A stretch of 64,000 bases of DNA, from assembly GCA_027475525.1 (NCBI GenBank), contig JAMWFC010000053.1, positions 124,001 through 188,000 on the forward strand, in the 5' to 3' direction. Position numbers and translations under genes: made by a program. Below, in pieces: positions 22,574 through 33,918 of this stretch (positions are counted from its first letter, which is position 1; the number at the start of each line of letters is the position of its first letter). The notes below the pieces were generated by a model. It searched no databases and was not told where the DNA came from. It saw nothing but the letters and a program-made list of their open reading frames with translations. Source of the stretch: Macrolepiota albuminosa (Eukaryota; Basidiomycota; Agaricomycetes; Agaricales; Agaricaceae).

Positions 22574-25161
22574 GCGTCCTCCCCTTCGAAGGTCCAGGTG
22601 GCACGTCCCATAACCTGTCGTTGGAGGCACTCAGAGATGAAATGGTCTTTCTCACTGCAGAGTATGCAAACGCCTTCCCTTCTTCGTTGTTCCTGCATGT
22701 CCTTCGGCACCTCGATCCAGGGTCATCTCTTTTTCTGGAGCCGGTTGGCCCAGAGGGCCTCTTCGTCCTGTTCGTCGGCAAAGTCGAGATCTTCAGGGTT
22801 CTCCGGAGGTTCCTCGGGGCTTGGCACGTCACTTGGGTCGCTGGCAGCCATGGCGGTGTTGAGTTGGGCCTGGGGGTGGGCGCCGCTGCCGGGGTTAGTA
22901 TTGGGTGGGCCACGACTCACTGGGGGTCGGCTGCCAGGGAACGTGGGGGGACCGGGGTTTTGAATTTGGGGGTTGGGGGTTTCACCAGAGAACCATGGGG
23001 GTCCTCCTCTAGGGTTTCAGGGGGCTCGGGAGTTCAAATACTCACTGTGGTCTTTCCAGTAGCGTTGGTCGATCTGCATGATGAGGGCCTTGTATTTGTC
23101 ATAGGAGGGTTGTTTCGGGGCGAGTCGGAGGACATCCTTGATACGTTGCAGCAGTGCGCAGCGGAGAGCGTACCGGAGGGCGCTGTAATTCCAACCTGTC
23201 TCATAAGCTTCCTTCTCAAAACGTACAATGAAGGTGGTGAAGCATTCTTCAGAGCGCATCCAGAGGTTGAAGAGGTTGTCCTCGGCCTCGGCCATGGTGT
23301 TGTAGATCCTGAACTTCCCAGAGAATTCGTCGACAAAAGCTTGCCAGTGAGAGAGTGCCAGGTTGTTGGAATCAAACTGGATAAGGGCTGTGTAGTGGTT
23401 GAAGGCAATCCCCTGGAGGTATGAGGCGGCAAAGGCCATCCGGGAGCTGTCAACCTGAAAAGTGAGTGGTTTTGCCTGAAATGTGTTAAGACATTGGGTG
23501 AGGAATGTACGCCATTTTCGGAGATCCCGGCCTGTGAATGCATCGGGCTTTTGAATGTCCAGATGTCCATTTCGCGGGCGAGGGCGTTGCAAGCGTTGTC
23601 TGCTCCGGCAGCGTTGCGGGGAGGGGGGCCAGCATTGTAGTAGTAGTAATAATGGTTACTCCCCCCCTCCTTGTGGAGAAAAGGCACTGAGGGCAGGACC
23701 CCACCTGCTTGGAGGGCCTCCTCCAGGTGGCTCATCTGGGGGTCCATGCCCGGGAGGCCCGTTGTCCCAGAGGGGTTCATTCTGACCGGAGGGAGGCCTG
23801 GGTCTCCATGCAGGGAGTGGCAGAGGTGGGGGGCCTGGAGGTTGTCCTCGAGGTTTGGCTGGGGGTGGCAGAGGCAGTTGGGGAGGGTTTGGTGGTGTCA
23901 GGTTGGTCTGAGGAGAGCCGGGTGCTGGGTCGGGTGCCGGGTTGCGCGGAGGATGTTCAACCTGGGAGGGTCGTGCTTGCATTGGAGGCCATGGGGGGTT
24001 TTGCAGGTCGAAGTGAGGCGAGGGGTTGTGACAGAAGTTGGGCTCTGGGGGGGCCGGGGCAGACGTGGGAGGCGGTACTGGGGCGGTCGTGGACGCGGGG
24101 TGTTGTTCATTGTTGCTGCGAGCAAGCTCATTGATGTAGCACAGCGTGTCATCTGTGTTAGGGGTGTCCGGGGTCTACCGGAGGTCGCTGGAGGCAGGAG
24201 TCGGGCATTGTCCATTTGCAGGAGCGGTTCCAGGGGTCTCTGGGGCTGTCCCCAGGTCTCAAAGGTGCTAGGAATGGAGTTAGCCTTACGGCGAGTCGAC
24301 AAGCCTACCGTGTGGGCAGCAGGCTGATCAAATAGCCCTCCCATCAGGTTGAGGGACCGTAGTATGGCCGAGGCATTTTGTCACTCTTCCCGTTGTTGTT
24401 GCTCCAGAGTGGGGACTGCAGGGGCTGCCAGGGCCAGTTCCAGGGGTTCCCATCAGATGTGAATCGAGCAGCCTGGGTCTGTGAGGTCGTTGAGGGGTCG
24501 AGGAGAGGGGGACGCGTGGACTTTGTCGAGCAGTTGTTGCAATTCTTTGTGGAGGATCATGTTGCGTCTATACTTTACCATAGTCTGCTCCAGGAGTTCT
24601 CCTTGTGTGAGGTGATCCCCAAATTTGACCAAGCAATGGGCCCAGTCCTCCGGAGTGCCTGCGAAGTTGTCGTGTCTGAATTCCATGAGTAGCGCCCTTG
24701 CCCGTTGCATGAAGTCCTCCAGCGAGATCCTGAGCGAGCAGAGCACTTTGTCCCATTGCCGTTCGTAGTCCTTGAGGCGTCGTCGTCCCATTGGCGAGGG
24801 AGGGGTCTGAGCGGGTGGAGTGGCAGTCGGGTAGTGTTGAGAGGGATAGTCGTAGTTGGCAGGGCGCTGGTAACCGTAATAGGGGGTGGGTGCAAAGGGG
24901 CCCTCGCTGGGGGGTATCGGGCGAGGTCCACTGGGAACTGGTGGGGTCTCCAGCAGGCCCCCAGGGATGCTTCGGTACAAGGGGACCTCCACGGGTCATG
25001 CCATGGCTAGGTTGGGCAGAGGGGCCCAGCTGGCTGAGGGCCCCAGATCATAGAGGGATGGGTCAGGGACCCAGTGGCGGTGGAGATATTGGGGTTCATA
25101 TGGGAGAGGTGGGTAGGTGGGGTGGGGGGTCTGTGCGGAGTAGTGGTCGGGAACCGGGCGC
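22574..25161 (-). pseudogene. Element B gag (main part)
   Basis: Continuation of the gag that starts at 40358. A Pro/Tyr-rich N-terminal part (PPLPYEPQYLHRHW; RRRLKDYERQWDKVL) is followed by a capsid domain at 23017-23592 (KPDAFTGRDLRKWRTFLTQ, FVDEFSGKFRIYNTMAEAED, WNYSALRYALRCALLQRIKD) and a Pro/Glu-rich stretch. A CCHC zinc knuckle CILCSEKDHFISEC (C-2-C-4-H-4-C) lies near 22640. Gag then ends across the A1 insertion at the TAG at 9944-9946. Several nonsense codons and frame changes (for example near 24360 and 23600) interrupt it. Gag would form the particle and package the RNA. Confidence 0.82.
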
Positions 25162-26098
25162 TGATAGGACCCCATACAGGATCAGCGCATCAACGGCAGG
25201 CAACGGCAATGCGGCACCGACTCGGGATACCTTAGCGCGCGCTAATTATCCAATTTTGGCGATATTTGACGGCCGCGCATGGCAAGAAGCAAATCCGATC
25301 AATAATAGCGCCGACGGCAGACAGAATGACAACTGACAGATGGCATCAGTCACTGACGACAGCGCTTAGCGAGAAGCCTAATGATCTATCAAAAACTGAT
25401 AGACAGCTTGGCGTTTGACCTTGGCGCCTGACACCGCTTAGCGTCTCGATTTGGCGCCTGACATCGCTAAGCACTTTGGACAGACAGAAGGGTGATGAAT
25501 TGATGGTTTAGCACCGCGATCTGCCGCCTGGTGGCGCCAAGGGTCTTGAAAAGACGGTAGGGATCTGAAACCGTTGGAGCTACCCCTATGAAATTTTCCA
25601 GTTTACCGCACTTTGGCGATGGTTGGTCACTGGCGACGGTGAACTCCTTGTAGTATATATAGTACTTACCGACTTGTACATACACAATCGAACAATAGAC
25701 CAGAGTTTCCTGCTCCCCTTACTTCAGTCTCCCTTACGCTCAAGAGCTCATTTACGGTCGGCAACGTCGAACTCGTCGGCAGTTGCAGACTCTCGCCAAC
25801 ACTCGACACATTCGTGCCTTGCAACTACGGCAGGCATTATCGACGCTTAGACTTCGCTAAGCTTATCGTGCTCTTGCCGCTTACCTTTGCCGTGTTCACT
25901 TACCGCTTCTTCCCTAGGCGCTTTACCCTAGCGCTTTACACTTGCCGACCCCGTTACCAACTTTTCCTCATTTTCACAGGCACGTTCTCTGGGACCTGCC
26001 CGGGACTCCTCACATCACTTTTAGCGCGCCCAACGCAAACTCTTGGTACGGTAACACTATTAATACATTTGTTACTGACCAAACTTTGGGCGTCATCA
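25162..26098 (+). repeat. A3 5' LTR
   Basis: 937 bp, TGATAGGACCCC...GGGCGTCATCA. It pairs with 39214-40304, which is also 937 bp after two 77-bp duplications are discounted. A TATATATAGTACTTACC segment near 25655 is a plausible core promoter. Confidence 0.92.
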
Positions 26099-26101
26099 AA
26101 T

Positions 26102-26119
26102 TGGAGCCCACCGCGAGAG
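26102..26119 (+). promoter_or_regulatory. A3 primer-binding site
   Basis: TGGAGCCCACCGCGAGAG, three bases after the 5' LTR end. Identical to the A1 site. tRNA not assigned. Confidence 0.6.
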
Positions 26120-26143
26120 ATCTCTAGGGCAGAATTCTGCCAG

Positions 26144-29100
26144 AAACCCATCTCCAGCGTAGGCGCCGCCTGCTAGACCAGTCGGCAGAAGGCATAGCTC
26201 CTTCCCATCCATCAACTCCACAACCACCTGGTGCCTTACCGGGTCTCTCTCTTGCACAGGAACTACAGAACGCCACTGTAGACGCATTTCCTGATCTCTT
26301 CCCGCATTCCCTCAATTATAGCGCCAACGACCCCTTAGCGTCGCCCTTTACCGTTCCGCAACCAGTTACTCCCATCACTCCGCTAACACCTCTTTCACAA
26401 CTCATTTCGCTTACCCCGTCGCCAATCTCTAGAACTCCTTCCCCACTACCGCTAACCGAACTCGTTACCACCGTCGCCATGGAACAACAAGTCCAGCGCA
26501 TGCCGCCACGCAACCACTTCTCGGCACCGAAATGGGACGAGTCCAAGCCATGGGAGCTCTCCCAGTATTTCAAGGAGTTGGAGTATTTATTCAGAGATTG
26601 TAACATTACCGACCACACGCTGATAGGACCCCATACAGGAGCAGCGCATCAACGGCAGGCGACGGCGGGCTCGGCACCAGCTCCGGAAATCTTGCCGCAC
26701 TCGTTCCGAACTTAGCGCACGCGTTCTACCTATTTTAAGCCATTCCCGACAGCCGGACACGGCAAGAAGCAGATCCAATCAGTGATAGCGCTGATCGGCA
26801 GACAGAATGACAACTGACAGATGGCATCAGTCACTGACGACAGCGCTTAGCAAGAAGCCTGATGATCTATCAAAAACTGATGGACAGCTTGGCGTTTGAC
26901 CTTGGCGTTTGACACCGCTTAGCGTCTCGATTTGGTGCCTGACATCGCTTAGGTACTCTGACAGACAGAAGGGTGATGGAGTGATGGTTTAGCTTCACGA
27001 TCTGTCGCCTGGCATCGCTAAGGCTCTTGAATGGACGGTAGGGATCTGAAACCGTTGGAGCTACCCCTTTGAAATTTTCTAGTTTACCGCACTCTGGCGT
27101 CATTAGCCACTGGCGACGGTGAACTCTTTGTAGTATAAAAGTACTTACCGACTTGTACAATAATCGAACAATAGACCAGAGTTTACTACTCCCCTTTTCT
27201 CAGTCTCCCTTACGCTCAAGAGCTCATTTACGCTACGGTCGGCAACGTCTAGCTCATCGGCAGTTACAGACGCTCGCCAACATTCGACACACTCGCACCT
27301 TGCAATTACGGCAGGCATCATTGACGCTTAGACCTCGCTAAGCATACCGTGCTCTTGCCGCTCACATTGCCGTGTTCGCTTACCGCTCTTTCATAGGCGC
27401 TTTACCTTAGCGCTTTACACTTGCCGACTCCCTTACCGACTTTTCCCTATTTTTACAGACACGTTCTCTGGGACCTGCCCGGGACTCCTCACATCACTTA
27501 TAGCGCGCCCAACGCAAACTCTTGGTACGGTAACACTATTGTTACATTTGTTACTGACCAAACTTTGGGCGTCATCAACGCAGATGAAGGAGTACGCGGC
27601 AAGATACGTATCATATGACACGGCAGAGACGTGGACAGGTTTGACCGAGTTTGCCGCCTTTGTTCCTGCCGCCCCACCTGTTCCAGCCCAAGGCGCTTCG
27701 TATGAAGGCTGGAAGACGGCAGTGATTCAGTTGTACCCTGGTGCTGAAGAAGCTACCCGATACTCAGTAAACGAGCTCCAGAAATTAGTACAGGAATCAT
27801 TCGACAGTGGCACATCATCTCTTGGCGCATTCTCCACGTATTACCACAAATTCCAGAAGATTGCTAGGTGGTTAGTACAGAACGGCAAGCTATACATTAA
27901 CGAGGAACGTCGCCTATTCCAACAAGGCATCCCGACTTCGCTTTGGACGTGTATTGCTCGTCGCCTAGAAATTGTTCATCAGGCCCATCACCCAGACGAG
28001 CCCTATAACGTTGCCGACGTCTTCGAAGCCGGTAAATGGGTTCTCAAGGGAATGGACACTGGCGTTGGGCTGCAACGTGCTAGGACAAGCCCACCACCTG
28101 AGCGAACTAATGGTATCATTCCCATCCCGCCCCCTCCTGCCGACTTCGTTAAGAAGGAGGATCTCAACGCTGCTGTTACCGCTGCCGTCGCTTCCGCCAT
28201 GATTTGTATCAAAACTATGATTACCACCAATCTCGCTAACTGACCCGCTAATGTACCCGCGTCTGGCCCTTGCCACTTCTGTGGGGAAATTGGACATACT
28301 ATGACTAGAGGACGCTGCGTGACTTTAGAAAACTATATTCGGCAAGGAAGAATTCGAAGGGCTATCGATGGCAAGATAGTCCTCACCACTGGCGCCATCA
28401 TTCCCAACTACCCAGACAAGAGGTCCTTCCAGGAGCGAGTTGATGAATGGCATAGGCGCAACCCAGGACAAATTGTTACCGGCACGCTTTCTGGCAACGC
28501 CAACCCCGACCCTGAACAGGCGACCCAACAGCAAATGGTTCACGAGATCTTACACTTCGACAGCGTTGGTGACCATCCTACATTCTCGCGAGAAGAACGT
28601 ATCGCCAAGCTACAGCAGGAGTTGGATTCGCTTAAGAATCAGGTCTTTGATGGGGTTGAAGTTAAGCAGCCTAAACAACCTCTTAAAGGATACAAGCCAA
28701 TGCCTCCCGCTAGCAAGCTACCGACTCCTGCTCCTGCCACACTGCCTGCTACTACCCCCGCTACCGCTCCAGAACCACCGTCAACCGCTGCCGCTCCTGA
28801 ACCGCTCCTGAACCGCCCTTGCCGCCTCTCCATCCCTACTCAGGGATTCCCGACCGTTATCACGCACCAGCACAACGAAACTTTGCCACTCCCGAGAAAC
28901 GTCCTGAAGGTGGTTACTGATCTACTGCGCCAATTTTTGACATAGAAAAATCCAACCACGTCTTCAGCCGCATTATGAAAACCGCCGTTACCTTATCAGT
29001 TGAAGAACTTTGTAGTATTGCTCCCGACGTCCGCAACCAAGTCAAGACAGCAGTCACTCCTTGACGTCCCTTGGCAACAACCGTTGCTGAGGTCGAGGAT

Positions 29101-29669
29101 CTCGACGACGCGCTCCCTGGTTTTTCCGTTACCGTCGACTCTTTGGACGCTGAAGACTCTCCTGCCAACACCATTGCTAACACCACCTCTGTAGACCCAG
29201 TGGAGACCTACCTTAGGTCAGTAGACCATGGAGAAGACCCCGCAATCCTTACCGTCGCTCAAGAATCGCATGCTATTCGCTCAGTCGTGCTAACCATAGA
29301 CAATAAGCACGAGGTAGAGGCAATTGTGGATAGCGGGTCTCAAATCATTTCTATGGTGGCTGAAGTCGCTAACAATCTGGGCCTCATTTATGACCCTACG
29401 GTGATACTAAACATGCAGAGCGCTAATGGAACAGTGGACAGATCCCTAGGCCTCGCCAAGAATGTGCCGTGCACCCTTGGTGACATTACGTTTTATCTTC
29501 AGATACACATCTTACGTTCCCCAGCATACGATTTACTTCTCAGCAGACTCTTCGACGTCTTGGCGCGATTAGTCGTCAAGACAGTTACCGACAACAAAAT
29601 GACACTAACAATTAGCGACCCCAATTCCGGAATCCGACGAACGGTGCCAACGTTCCCTAGGGGACAATG
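26144..29669 (+). pseudogene. A3/A4 gag and protease
   Basis: Gag begins after the primer site; the ATG corresponding to MEQQVQRMPPRNHF is at 26479, and the A1-type upstream start codon is ATA here. A solo LTR at 26621-27577 splits it between DHT and QMKEY, with ACGC duplicated on each side. Capsid, then a TGA after ITTNLAN (near 28240), then the CHFCGEIGHTMTRGRC knuckle, a Pro-rich linker and the retropepsin with intact catalytic motif (EAIVDSGSQIISM, near 29325). Frame breaks lie near 28800 and at 29061. The shared stop before the knuckle suggests it belonged to the active family. Confidence 0.85.
26621..27577 (+). mobile_element. Solo LTR (A subfamily 2) inserted in gag
   Basis: TGATAGGACCCC...GGGCGTCATCA, 957 bp, flanked by perfect ACGC direct repeats (26617-26620, 27578-27581). 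The uninterrupted gag of A1 has a single ACGC here. Its U3 (GGCTCGGCACCAGCTCCGG...) matches the internal LTR at 36548 and differs from the outer LTRs, defining a second subfamily. Confidence 0.9.
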
Positions 29670-29732
29670 AAAAGGCGCCCACGCTAAGCCCCCGGAGTTT
29701 ACCGACCAGCATGCCAATGAGCCTCCCCACCG

Positions 29733-32700
29733 GTGTTTTCACAGACCATCGAGGAGGTGATTGGCGACGATCACAGAGATGTGGCGCTAACGCTGGAATA
29801 TGACCATTCAACTGGTCTTGTAAATGTTATGTCTACCGCTTTTCTTGACAAAGATGTTTTAACTACTTTACCCACTACCGACGCAGAGCTTCCCCAGAAA
29901 AATCAAAACATTACCGACTCCTCTCTTGCCTACTTGTACCTTACCGCTTCCGAATCCTTTCAAAATATTGCGTCTACCAATACTTACCTCACTACTCTTC
30001 CCGGAGCCTCGTCTCCTGCCGTTCTTGGACTTGCCGCCCCTCAGGCTACAGTTCCCCTTTCCACCTCTGTATATAACCAAGCTAACGCTCCCAAAAGGAA
30101 AGGGGTTCAAGTCAAAAAGAAATATAAGCCAGTTGCGCTTAAAACAAAACCCGTCGCTACGCACTCTCCCAAGACGTTTAGAATCGAGCGCCAGATCATT
30201 GGCGACCCTCTTGCCGACATGCCGGCTTTATCACCAAATCCGCCACCCTTTCAGTCCACGGAACGTTTTACCACAGAGCGCCAACAACAATTCGCGAAGG
30301 AGCATGACACAGGATTTTTGACTAAAGATGAGTTGAACGTCCTTACCGATCTCGTCGCTAAGCAAGATAAAGCCTTCACTTGGGAGGACTCGGAACACGG
30401 CAGTCTACGTACAGATTTCTTCCTGCCTGTGGTGATCCCGACCATTCCTCACGTGCCGTGGACTGAGCACAATCGACCGTTACCGCCTGGAATCGAAGCC
30501 GAGGTCTGCCAAATTATTAGGACCAAGATTAAGGCTGGCATCTACGAGCCCTCCAATAGTTCTTACCGCTCCTGTTGATTTTGTGTCCTCAAAAAGAACG
30601 GCAATCTATGCATAGTCCACAGTCTTGAGCCACTGAATAGAGTTACGATACGACACTCTGGCGTGCCGCCTTTCCCTGACCACGTTGCCGAGTCCTTTGC
30701 CGGGCGTATTTGTGGCGCCACCCTTGACCTCTACGTTGGCTACGACGAACGCCTGATACACCCTTCTTCCCGGGATCTCACTACTTTTCAAACTCCGTTT
30801 GGCGCCTTGCGCCTAGTCACCTTACCGATGGGCTGGACAAACTCAGTCCCTATATTCCATGACGACATCACTTTTATCCTCCAGCCCGAGATACCGCATA
30901 ATGTCCTAAGCTTCATTGATGACGTTGGCGTCAAAGGCCCCAAAGACTGGCGACTCGTAAACGGCTTACCGACGACCCATCCCGAAAACTCCAACATTCG
31001 CTTAGCGCTATGGGAGTTTTTCCAGCTACTCAACCGAGTTCTCCAACGTATGAAGTATAGCAGTGGAACCTTTAGCGGCCACAAACTCCTCCTATGCGTG
31101 CCAAGGTTCAAAATACTTGGGCACATCTGCACTCCCGACGGTCGTGTTCCCAATGAGTCTCGCCTAGCACTCCTGGAGCGATGGGGTCCTTGCCGCGACT
31201 TATCTGAAGTCCGCGCCTTTCTCGGTACTGTTGGCGTTCTCAGGATATTTGTCAAAAACTTTGCCCATCGCGCACATGCCCTTAACCGACTCACCCGCGC
31301 CAACAAGCCCTTTGAATTTGGGCCAGACCAGGTCACTGCACAGCGAGATTTAGTGAAAGCCCTACAAGACGCCAAGCCCCTAGTTCCTATCAATTATACC
31401 TCTGCTGACCCAGTTATCTTGGCGGTGGATACCTCGTACATTGCCGTTGGCTACTTCTTGTGCCAGTGCCTTAGCGACAATCGGAAACAGAGACATTACA
31501 ACCGCTTTGGTTCTATCACGCTAAACGACAGAGAGTCTCGCTACAGTCAGCCTAAGCTGGAGCTCTATGGACTCTTCAAAGCCTTCCGGTCGCTAAAGAT
31601 GTATTTGATTGGCGTACGGAACCTTATTGTTGAAGTCGACGCTAGGTACATCAAAGGCATGCTGCAGAATCCCGATATCCAACCATCCGCTAGCATGAAC
31701 CGGTGGGTAGTCACCATCCTCATGTTTCACTTTGAGTTGGTACATGTCAAGAGCTCTTTCCACGGACCGGATGGACTCTCTAGGCGACCACGACAGCCTG
31801 GCGACCCGGCAGTGGACCCCCAGGTTGATAGCGATTTCGAGGACTAGATCGACCGATTACATGGTTTCGTGCACCTTATACAACAGCCAATCCCCCTACT
31901 ACGACGGCAACAGCCTGCCAGCATCCTTTTACATCCCATTGTCCCTTACCGCCCAGAAATCTTTAGCGCACCCCTCACATTCTACACGGCAAGCATCCTT
32001 GGACAAGACTTGCCTCCAGTAAAAGTCGTACAGGAACCTCATTTGCTAAGAGAAGACAGCAGAAACCTGACCTACGACGCTGTTCCCCGATCTGCCAAGG
32101 CTAAGGCGGAAGACAGTCGCTTGCTAGTAGTTGAACAATGGATACGAGACCTTAAGCGACCCCCAGACCTTACCGACGAACAATACGCGAAATTTATCCG
32201 CTATGCTACCCGTTTCTTCTTTACCGACAACCGACTTTGGCGACGACATCGAGATGGCGCTCACAAGCTGATCATCAAGCCAGAAAGTCGCTTACGAGTC
32301 TTGCGCGCCATGCATGATGAGCTAGGACATAGAGGTCTGTACGCTACCCGAGCCTCTCTGTTAGAACGATTCTGGTGGCCACACGCTAGTGCCGACATCG
32401 CCTGGTACATTAGGACTTGCCACCTTTGTCAAATTCAACAGACACGCCAAGTACTCATCCCGCCAACCGTTGCAACGCCAGCTCCTCTCTTCAGCAAAAT
32501 TTACGTCGATACCATGCACATGCCCAAATCCGGTCGCTACAAGTACATCATTCAAGGTTGTTGTTCACTAATCCACTGGCCTGAATTTCGAATGCTTCAA
32601 AGAGAAAATACCGACGTGGTCGCCAAGTGGCTATTTGAGGACGTCATCTGCCGTTGGGGAGCGCTAAGAGAAATCGTCACGGATAACGGTGCACCCATCA

Positions 32701-33482
32701 TCAAAGCGCTAACCTATCTCGCCAAGAAATACAGTATCCATCACATTCGAGTATCTGGCTACAACAAGCACGCCAATGGCCTGGTAGAGAGACCACACTT
32801 TGACGTTCGGCAAGCGCTCTTTAAGGCAGTCGATGGCGACGAGTCTCGTTGGAGTGAAGCGACTTACTCAGTATTTTGGTCGGAAAGAGTTACCATTCAT
32901 AAGCACATGGGTTGTTCTCCCTATTATGCGGCTACTGGCACCCATCCGTTACTCCCTGCCAACATTATAGAAGCGACTTATCTTCAGCCAGCACCCAACA
33001 GTATCTTAGCGACTACCGACCTGATCGCCAGACAAGCTATTGATCTCCAGCGAAGGAAAGAAGATTTAGAGCGACTTCACGAGGTAGTCTTTAGTGCCCG
33101 TCGCCAAGCAGCCCTACGATTCGAAACCGAGCATAGCGCTACCATCAAGGATTACAACTTCCCGAGAGGAGCGCTAGTACTTATGCGCAACTCTAAAATT
33201 GAAACCTCATACAACAAGAAAATGTGCCCTCGCTATCTAGGACCCTTGGTAGTTATCTCTCATAACCGTGGAGGCGCTTACGTGCTCTGTGAATTAGATG
33301 GTTCAGTTCTGCATCGACCTGTTGCCGCCTTTCGCCTATTACCGTATCTCGCCAGGGAACAGATTGACTTGCCATTGAAAGCGCTAGATATCGACACCGC
33401 CAAGTTAAGAGAACTTGAAGAAACAGAATTACTGGACGATGATGACTTGCCGACTCTAGTTGAAGAAGAAGAAAATGATTAG
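29733..33482 (+). pseudogene. A3/A4 pol: RT, RNase H, integrase
   Basis: Same architecture as A1 pol with fewer breaks. From MFSQTIEEVIGDDHRDV: RT (LVTLPMGWTNSVPIFHDDI; active site LSFIDDVGVKGP), RNase H (LAVDTSYIAVGYFLCQ), the tether-like VHVKSSFHGPDGLSRRPR, integrase zinc motif (MHDELGHRGLYATRASLL then CHLCQ) and core (YVDTMHMPKSG, VTDNGAPIIKA, HANGLVERPHFDV), then a GPLVVISHNRGG tail and LEEEEND-like acidic end. Only two nonsense codons interrupt about 1250 codons: TGA near 30576 for an Arg codon and TAG at about 31845 for Trp. There is no chromodomain. The FIDD catalytic box is shared with A1 and A5. Confidence 0.92.
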
Positions 33483-33918
33483 AAAAGACTATATATTGAT
33501 AAGCTCTTTCTTTCTATTACTTATCTTACTTATCTTTCTTGCCGATACTTACTATACTATATTCAAACAGACAATTTCTTACATAGTCAAGCCGCAGCGC
33601 TAGCGTGTCGCCAACGCTTAGCGCATTGCGCAACTCTCGCCAAGGGTTTTTCGCTATGATGATTTACTGAGTGTTTCCCTTTCCTCAAAATATGTCTAAG
33701 TCCCTCACATACTATTGTTCTTGCTAAAACCTACCTCAGAATACTTACCGCTTGCTTTCTCTTTGCTATACTTTCCTTGCTCTCTGCCGCTACGCTAACT
33801 CAGATTATTGGACTCAATTCCTCCACTCGGCAGGGAAACCAACAAAATTATATAAAATCGAGGCGCCAATAAAAACAATGTACAAAAAAAAAGACGGCCT
33901 ATCTACGCTAAGGTCCGT
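33483..33918. other. Spacer between convergent pol and antisense gene
   Basis: 436 bp, AT-richer, equivalent to 13465-13893 in A1. No gene was seen. It includes TATATAAAATCGAGGCGCC and AATAAAA-like motifs near 33850-33880 that could serve 3' end formation. Confidence 0.45.

Noticed and set aside
22621..23424. Plus-strand 267-codon ORF
   Set aside because: Antisense shadow of B gag, whose capsid and zinc knuckle motifs are clear on the minus strand.
27539..28243. A 234-codon ORF as an independent gene
   Set aside because: It is A-family gag resuming after a solo LTR; the apparent start lies in the LTR end.
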